64,000 nt of DNA from Geothrix sp. 21YS21S-4 (GTDB taxonomy: Bacteria > Acidobacteriota > Holophagae > Holophagales > Holophagaceae), in NCBI RefSeq assembly GCF_030845995.1, contig NZ_CP132719.1, positions 2,604,001 to 2,668,000 on the forward strand, in the 5' to 3' direction. The position numbers and the translations under genes are program-made. This document shows, piece by piece, positions 59,887 through 64,000 of this stretch. Each line of letters begins with the position of its first letter. Positions within the stretch are counted from its first letter, which is position 1. Under the pieces are notes generated by a model. That model did no database searches. It saw only the letters and a list, made by a program, of their open reading frames with translations, and was not told where the DNA came from.

Positions 59887-61812
59887 GTGGAAGCGCCTTC
59901 CAGCCCCTATCCGCTCCTGGATTCCCTGGCCGCCCCGCAGCAGATCCGCCACTTCTCCCCCGCGCAGCTGGAGCAGTTGGCGACGGAAGTGCGCGCGTTC
60001 ATCATCGCGTCCGTATCCGAAACCGGCGGCCACTTCAGCTCCAACCTCGGCACCGTCGAGCTGACCGTCGCCCTCTTCCACCACTTCGACTTCCTGCAGG
60101 ACCGCATCGTGTGGGACGTGGGCCACCAGGCCTATTCCCACAAGATCCTCACCGGCCGCAAGGGCCGCTTCCCCAGCCTGCGCCAGCACGACGGCCTGTC
60201 GGGCTTCCTCAAGCGGGACGAGAGCCCCTACGACCACTTCGGCGCGGGGCACGCCAGCACCAGCATCTCCGCGGTGCTGGGGATGGCGAAGGCCCGGGAC
60301 CTCCAGAAGCAGGACCACGCCTGCATCGCCGTCATCGGCGACGGCTCCATGACCGCGGGGATGGCCTTCGAGGGCCTCAACCAGGCGGGCTACCTGGAGA
60401 CCAAGAACTTCCTGGTGATCCTCAACGACAACGACATGAGCATCAACCCCAACGTGGGATCGCTCCAGGGCTACCTGAACCAGATCATGTCCGGCCAGTA
60501 CTACCAGCGGTGGCGCGACCGGATCGAGCACGCCATCAAGGCCATCCCCCTGGAGGGCCTGAGCAAGGGCGTGGCCCGCGCCGCCAAGTGGAGCGAAGAG
60601 AGCTTCAAGCGCCTAATGGTGCCGGGGCTGCTGTTCGAGGACCTGGGCTTCCGCTACCTGGGCCCCGTGAACGGCCACGACGTGAACGCCACGTCCAAGG
60701 CCCTCGCCGAGGCCAAGGAGAAGATGAAGGACGGCCCGGTGCTGCTGCACGTGCAGACCAAGAAGGGCTACGGGTACGAGCCCGCCGTGCAGGACCCCCT
60801 GAAGTGGCACGGCGTCACCGCCTTCGACGCCGAAGCGGGCGAGATCATCAAGGTCCAGGCGGATCCCGCGAAGCCCGCCCCGCCCAGCTACACCAGCGTC
60901 TTCGGCAAGGCCCTGGTGGAACTGGCGAAGACCGACGACAAGATCGTGGGCATCACCGCCGCGATGCTGGACGGCACGGGACTGAACCTCTTTCAGAAGG
61001 CCTTTCCGAATCGCTGCTTCGACGTGGGCATCGCCGAGCAGCACGCCGTCACCTTCGCCGCCGGCCTCGCGGCCCAGGGAATGCGCCCGGTGTGCGCCAT
61101 CTACAGCACCTTCCTCCAGCGGGGCTTCGACCAGGTGGCCCACGACGTCTGCATCCAGGACCTGCCCGTGACCTTCGCCCTGGACCGGGCGGGGATCGTG
61201 GGCGCGGACGGCCCCACCCACCACGGGCTGTACGACCTGGCCTACCTGCGGTGCCTCCCCAACATCATCCTGATGGCGCCCAAGGACGAGAACGAACTGC
61301 GGCGGATGCTGATGACGGGCCTCTACTGCGGACATCCGGCCGCCCTGCGCTATCCCCGCGGGAACGGGCTGGGCGTGCCCCTGGAGGAACCCATCGCCGC
61401 GCTGCCCGTGGGCAAAGGCGAGCTGCTCCGCGAGGGCTCGGACCTGCTGCTGTGCGCCGTGGGCGCCATGGTGGAACCGGCGCGGCGGATCGCCGAATCC
61501 CTGGCCACCGAGGGCGTGTCCTGCGCCGTGATCAACGCCCGGTTCATCAAGCCGCTGGACGAGGCCCTCATCCACGCCTGGGCCAGCACCTGCCGCGGGA
61601 TCGTGGTGCTCGAGGAGGGCTGCGCTCCCGGCGGATTCAGCGGGGCCGTGGCCGAATCCCTGGCGGACGCCGGGCTCACCCGCCCCCTGCTCCGCTGCGC
61701 CATCGCCGATCGGCTGGTGCACCACGGCGATCCCAAGCGCCTGCTGGAGGAAGAGGGCCTCGGCCCCCTGGCGCTGGAAGCGCGGATCCGGGATTTTCTC
61801 CATCGAATCTAA
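59887..61812 (+). CDS. dxs: 1-deoxy-D-xylulose-5-phosphate synthase
   Basis: Thiamine-diphosphate enzyme that joins pyruvate and glyceraldehyde-3-phosphate, the entry to the MEP isoprenoid pathway. The 641 residues show the His in GGHFSSNLGTVELTVALF, TPP binding GDGSMTAGMAFEGLN, and the C-terminal transketolase domain with IAEQHAVTFAAGLAAQGM. GTG 59887 was chosen because it follows the ispA stop by eight bases and gives the usual length; the frame is open upstream inside ispA. Confidence 0.95.
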   Translation: MEAPSSPYPLLDSLAAPQQIRHFSPAQLEQLATEVRAFIIASVSETGGHFSSNLGTVELTVALFHHFDFLQDRIVWDVGHQAYSHKILTGRKGRFPSLRQHDGLSGFLKRDESPYDHFGAGHASTSISAVLGMAKARDLQKQDHACIAVIGDGSMTAGMAFEGLNQAGYLETKNFLVILNDNDMSINPNVGSLQGYLNQIMSGQYYQRWRDRIEHAIKAIPLEGLSKGVARAAKWSEESFKRLMVPGLLFEDLGFRYLGPVNGHDVNATSKALAEAKEKMKDGPVLLHVQTKKGYGYEPAVQDPLKWHGVTAFDAEAGEIIKVQADPAKPAPPSYTSVFGKALVELAKTDDKIVGITAAMLDGTGLNLFQKAFPNRCFDVGIAEQHAVTFAAGLAAQGMRPVCAIYSTFLQRGFDQVAHDVCIQDLPVTFALDRAGIVGADGPTHHGLYDLAYLRCLPNIILMAPKDENELRRMLMTGLYCGHPAALRYPRGNGLGVPLEEPIAALPVGKGELLREGSDLLLCAVGAMVEPARRIAESLATEGVSCAVINARFIKPLDEALIHAWASTCRGIVVLEEGCAPGGFSGAVAESLADAGLTRPLLRCAIADRLVHHGDPKRLLEEEGLGPLALEARIRDFLHRI

Positions 61813-61820
61813 GTAAAACC

Positions 61821-61849
61821 TTGCGAAATTCTCCGAAAATTCCTAAGGT
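61821..61849 (+). promoter_or_regulatory. Sigma-70-type promoter upstream of the 61896 gene
   Basis: TTGCGA (61821-61826) and TAAGGT (61844-61849) with a 17-base spacer, in an AT-rich part of the interval after dxs. Confidence 0.5.
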
Positions 61850-61895
61850 GGGTCCCAACCCCCACCCGAGGTCGAGTTCCTTTTCAGAGGCCTTC

Positions 61896-62807
61896 GTGAA
61901 GTCATATCCGTTCCGCGCCTTCCTCCTGTGCGCCGCCGCCTGGGCCTTGTCCGCGCCGGCCTCGGCCCAGGTCTGGGATGCCGCGGGTCAGGCCGCCGGC
62001 TGGGCGAAGCAGGACAAGGACGACTCCTTCACCTTCTTCGATGCGAAGAGCCGCGCCCTCCACACCTGGCTCCGGGACGGCGGCGTGATGACCACCGTGC
62101 CCCTGGGGAAATTGGAGGGCGAGCCCGCGCGATGGGTGGTGGACCCCCGGAACAACGCCTGGGTGGCCTCGGGAGCCGTGCTTTCCCTCGTGGACCGCAC
62201 CGGCCGGGTGGTCAACACCGTCAAGCTCCCGGCGGAAGTCGGCGACGTCTGCTGGGATGCCAGGGGCTTCGTGCTCTCCTACCGCACCGCCGAACCCTAC
62301 CTGGAGAGGCGGGACTTCAAGAGCGCCGACCTGATCTGGGCCTTCGGCGCCAAGCCCCCCAAGCGCGACGGCCCGATTCCCGCCAACCGGCGGCCTGTCG
62401 TCGCGGACGACGCCGGCAACGTCCTGATGGCGGACGGGAACAGCCTCAACCTCAGCCTCCTGGACGGAGGGACCGGCCGGAAGATCGCCGAGACCGCCCT
62501 CACGGCGGAGGGCGCGCCGGTGCCTCCGCTCGAAGGGAACGCCGCCGACCGCGAGCCCCTCGCCCTCTGGACCGGAAAGGGAGTCCTGTTCGCCGCCGTC
62601 AAGGCCACGCAGGTGCCCGCCGCCCTGCGGGGCCCGAGTCCCAGCGCCGCCCAGGGCCTGCTGCTGGCGCGGATCGACCTCGCCCAGGGCCGCCTGGCCT
62701 TCCAGCCCACGGGCCTGGCCGAGGGGCATCTGCTCGTGGGAATCCTGGAATCCGAAGCGGTCTTCGTCAGCCCCAAGGGCGGGCTGATGCTGGTGAAGAT
62801 CAAGTAG
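61896..62807 (+). CDS. Exported hypothetical protein, possible beta-propeller
   Basis: A 303-residue protein with a signal peptide at 1-24 ending APASAQ. Repeated beta-strand segments with tryptophan and aspartate (DPRNNAWVASGAVLSLVDRT and VADDAGNVLMADGN) suggest a propeller-like fold, but no family was recognised. The start is GTG 61896, five bases after AGAGG. It has its own predicted promoter and is not part of the dxs operon. The C-terminus is VSPKGGLMLVKIK. Confidence 0.7.
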   Translation: MKSYPFRAFLLCAAAWALSAPASAQVWDAAGQAAGWAKQDKDDSFTFFDAKSRALHTWLRDGGVMTTVPLGKLEGEPARWVVDPRNNAWVASGAVLSLVDRTGRVVNTVKLPAEVGDVCWDARGFVLSYRTAEPYLERRDFKSADLIWAFGAKPPKRDGPIPANRRPVVADDAGNVLMADGNSLNLSLLDGGTGRKIAETALTAEGAPVPPLEGNAADREPLALWTGKGVLFAAVKATQVPAALRGPSPSAAQGLLLARIDLAQGRLAFQPTGLAEGHLLVGILESEAVFVSPKGGLMLVKIK

Positions 62808-62816
62808 AGAGCGGCC

Positions 62817-64000
62817 TCAGCGCGCCAGCCCCTGGATCCGCTCCCGGTCGAGGTAGGGGATGGTGCGCCACCCGTTGCCGGCGGCGAGGCTCAGGCTGGG
62901 ACGGGCCAGGACGTACTCCAGCAGCAGGTTCCGCTGGGAGACGGGCGTGATCAGCTCCGGCGTCCCCTTGAATCCGATGGCCTCCATGTAGCCGCCCCCG
63001 CCCCGCAGGCGGTAGGTGCTGAGGGCCAGGGTGAAGGTCTGGTCCGGCTTCACGGGCTGGCCCTGGAAGGAGAGACTCGCGACGCGGGCGCCCACGGGCT
63101 TCCCCAGGTCGAGGGCGTAGGTCGCGCCATCCACGGTGTCGAAGTTGTAGAAGGGCACGTCGCGGTTGTACAGCTCCGGCTCCCAGCTGTAGAGGTAGTG
63201 CTTGGCGGCGTGTTCCAGGTAGGCCTTGAGCTGGGCGCCGGTGATCCGGATCCGCGCCACCTGGTTCTCGTAGGGGGCCAGGGCGTAGAACTGCCGGACG
63301 CTGGTGGGCCCCTTGGGGATGAACAGCTTCGGCCCCGGGCAGGCCGCTGCGGACAGCTGGGCTCCCGTCGCCTGGCGCTGGACCTGGTGCATGAGCTGCA
63401 TCACCGGGGTGTCCTCCATCCGGGACCAGCGGCTGTCGAGGTCCACCTGGAGGTTCGTCGCCGCCGTGTCGAGGTAGCGGTCCGTCGCGGCGCGCAGGTC
63501 GGCGGTCAGGCTCAGGACTTCGGGATCCGAAGGCGTCTCGGCGTCCGGGCGCAGCAGACGGCCCGAGGCCGCGGCCACCCGCCACCGGCCCCGCTCCATC
63601 CTCAGCTGGAGGTCCACGGCGGCAAGCGCCCGCCCCTGGGATTCGGCTTGCAGAATGGGCACGCCCTTGTGCTCGGTCTGGATCGCCTGGTGGGTGTGGC
63701 CCGTGAAGACCGCGTCGAGTCCCGGCACCTGGTCCACCAGCCGGAGGGCGGCGTTCTCGTCCCCCTCCCGCCCGCTCACCGCGCCCAGCCCCGAGTGGAG
63801 CAGGGCCACCACCACGTCCGCCTTCTCCTTGTCCCGGAGCCGGGGCACCTCTTCCTTGGCGGAGGCCACGATATCGGCGAAGCGCAGCCCGGCGTAGTTG
63901 CCCGGTTCCGTCATGGACGGGACGCCGGGGGTGGTGAAGCCCACCAGGGCCACGCGCACGCCGCCCACCGTCACCAGGACGTGGGCGGGAAAGGCCCGCT
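62817..64000 (-). CDS. 5'-nucleotidase/2',3'-cyclic phosphodiesterase (UshA-like), N-terminus beyond the window
   Basis: A calcineurin-like metallophosphatase fused to the C-terminal 5'-nucleotidase domain, probably periplasmic. The visible 394 codons lack the N-terminal GDxxD and GNHD motifs, which must lie outside. Seen are the metal-binding TGHTHQAIQ and a helix/loop with VALLHSGLG, then the 5'-nucleotidase domain with LAPYENQVARIRITGAQLKA and YNFDTVDGATYALDLGKPVG, and a substrate stacking region STYRLRGGGGYMEAIG. It ends nine bases after the convergent gene's stop. The start is not in the window. Confidence 0.9.
   Translation of the reverse strand, partial: RAFPAHVLVTVGGVRVALVGFTTPGVPSMTEPGNYAGLRFADIVASAKEEVPRLRDKEKADVVVALLHSGLGAVSGREGDENAALRLVDQVPGLDAVFTGHTHQAIQTEHKGVPILQAESQGRALAAVDLQLRMERGRWRVAAASGRLLRPDAETPSDPEVLSLTADLRAATDRYLDTAATNLQVDLDSRWSRMEDTPVMQLMHQVQRQATGAQLSAAACPGPKLFIPKGPTSVRQFYALAPYENQVARIRITGAQLKAYLEHAAKHYLYSWEPELYNRDVPFYNFDTVDGATYALDLGKPVGARVASLSFQGQPVKPDQTFTLALSTYRLRGGGGYMEAIGFKGTPELITPVSQRNLLLEYVLARPSLSLAAGNGWRTIPYLDRERIQGLAR

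Overview
The window is GC-rich bacterial chromosome, probably from an acidobacterium of the Holophagae type (Geothrix or Holophaga relatives). This placement is an inference from the gene set: an MglA/MglB polarity pair, a mitochondrial-type citrate synthase beside an ATP-citrate-lyase-like pair, a deoxyhypusine-synthase-like protein, motAB, and two-component systems of several classes. No rRNA is present to confirm it. Coding density is high and genes sit on both strands in short operons. GTG and TTG starts are common.

Layout. 1-4.3 kb: a MacA/MacB-type efflux pair (permease cut by the window edge) and a LytS/LytR-type two-component pair, all on the minus strand. 4.6-11.3 kb: a repeat-containing secreted or cytosolic unknown with a possible sigma-54 promoter, an MscS channel, homogentisate dioxygenase, a POT-type transporter, an outer-membrane beta-barrel followed by a small PstS-like protein, and a DUF488 protein. 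11.5-18.4 kb: two amino-acid catabolic aldehyde dehydrogenases (PruA, and an ALDH7-type enzyme controlled by a divergent LysR regulator), a membrane histidine kinase and a YdeI-like protein. 18.4-23 kb: HU, ribosomal protein L9, a PilZ protein, a DegT-family aminotransferase and LysS. 23-31.5 kb: a DUF3187 protein, citrate synthase facing a two-gene ATP-citrate-lyase-like operon, and CTP synthase. 31.5-35 kb: a 456-bp element with long terminal inverted repeats and one nuclease-fold gene, then ArgS, a half transketolase and S20. 35-43 kb: GluQ, a membrane methyltransferase, a DHS-like enzyme, MotA/MotB, a LolA-like protein, a split ManC (nucleotidyltransferase plus separate cupin) and PfkA. 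43-53 kb: a possible CheZ-like protein, ThiC, a PfpI protein, an FKBP isomerase, a 7TMR-DISM histidine kinase with its regulator, an HTH protein, a YiiX-like hydrolase and TopB. 53-64 kb: tRNA-Asn, mglBA with deoC, a Lys/Glu/Ala-rich repeat protein beside an NtrC-type regulator, then xseB-ispA-dxs and a truncated 5'-nucleotidase.

The genes suggest a motile organism that degrades amino acids (proline/glutamate, lysine-type semialdehydes, tyrosine, peptides) and whose citrate chemistry can be catalysed by two different enzymes encoded head-on. The most interesting items are: (i) the TIR-bounded 456-bp element between argS and pyrG, with two gene-less relatives elsewhere in the window; (ii) the oversized 908-residue lyase subunit whose citrate-synthase-like part is nearly a whole citrate synthase in size; (iii) a dyad covering the predicted -10 box of that operon; and (iv) a partial duplication of the 3' end of the HU gene. 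No prophage, CRISPR array or rRNA operon was seen.
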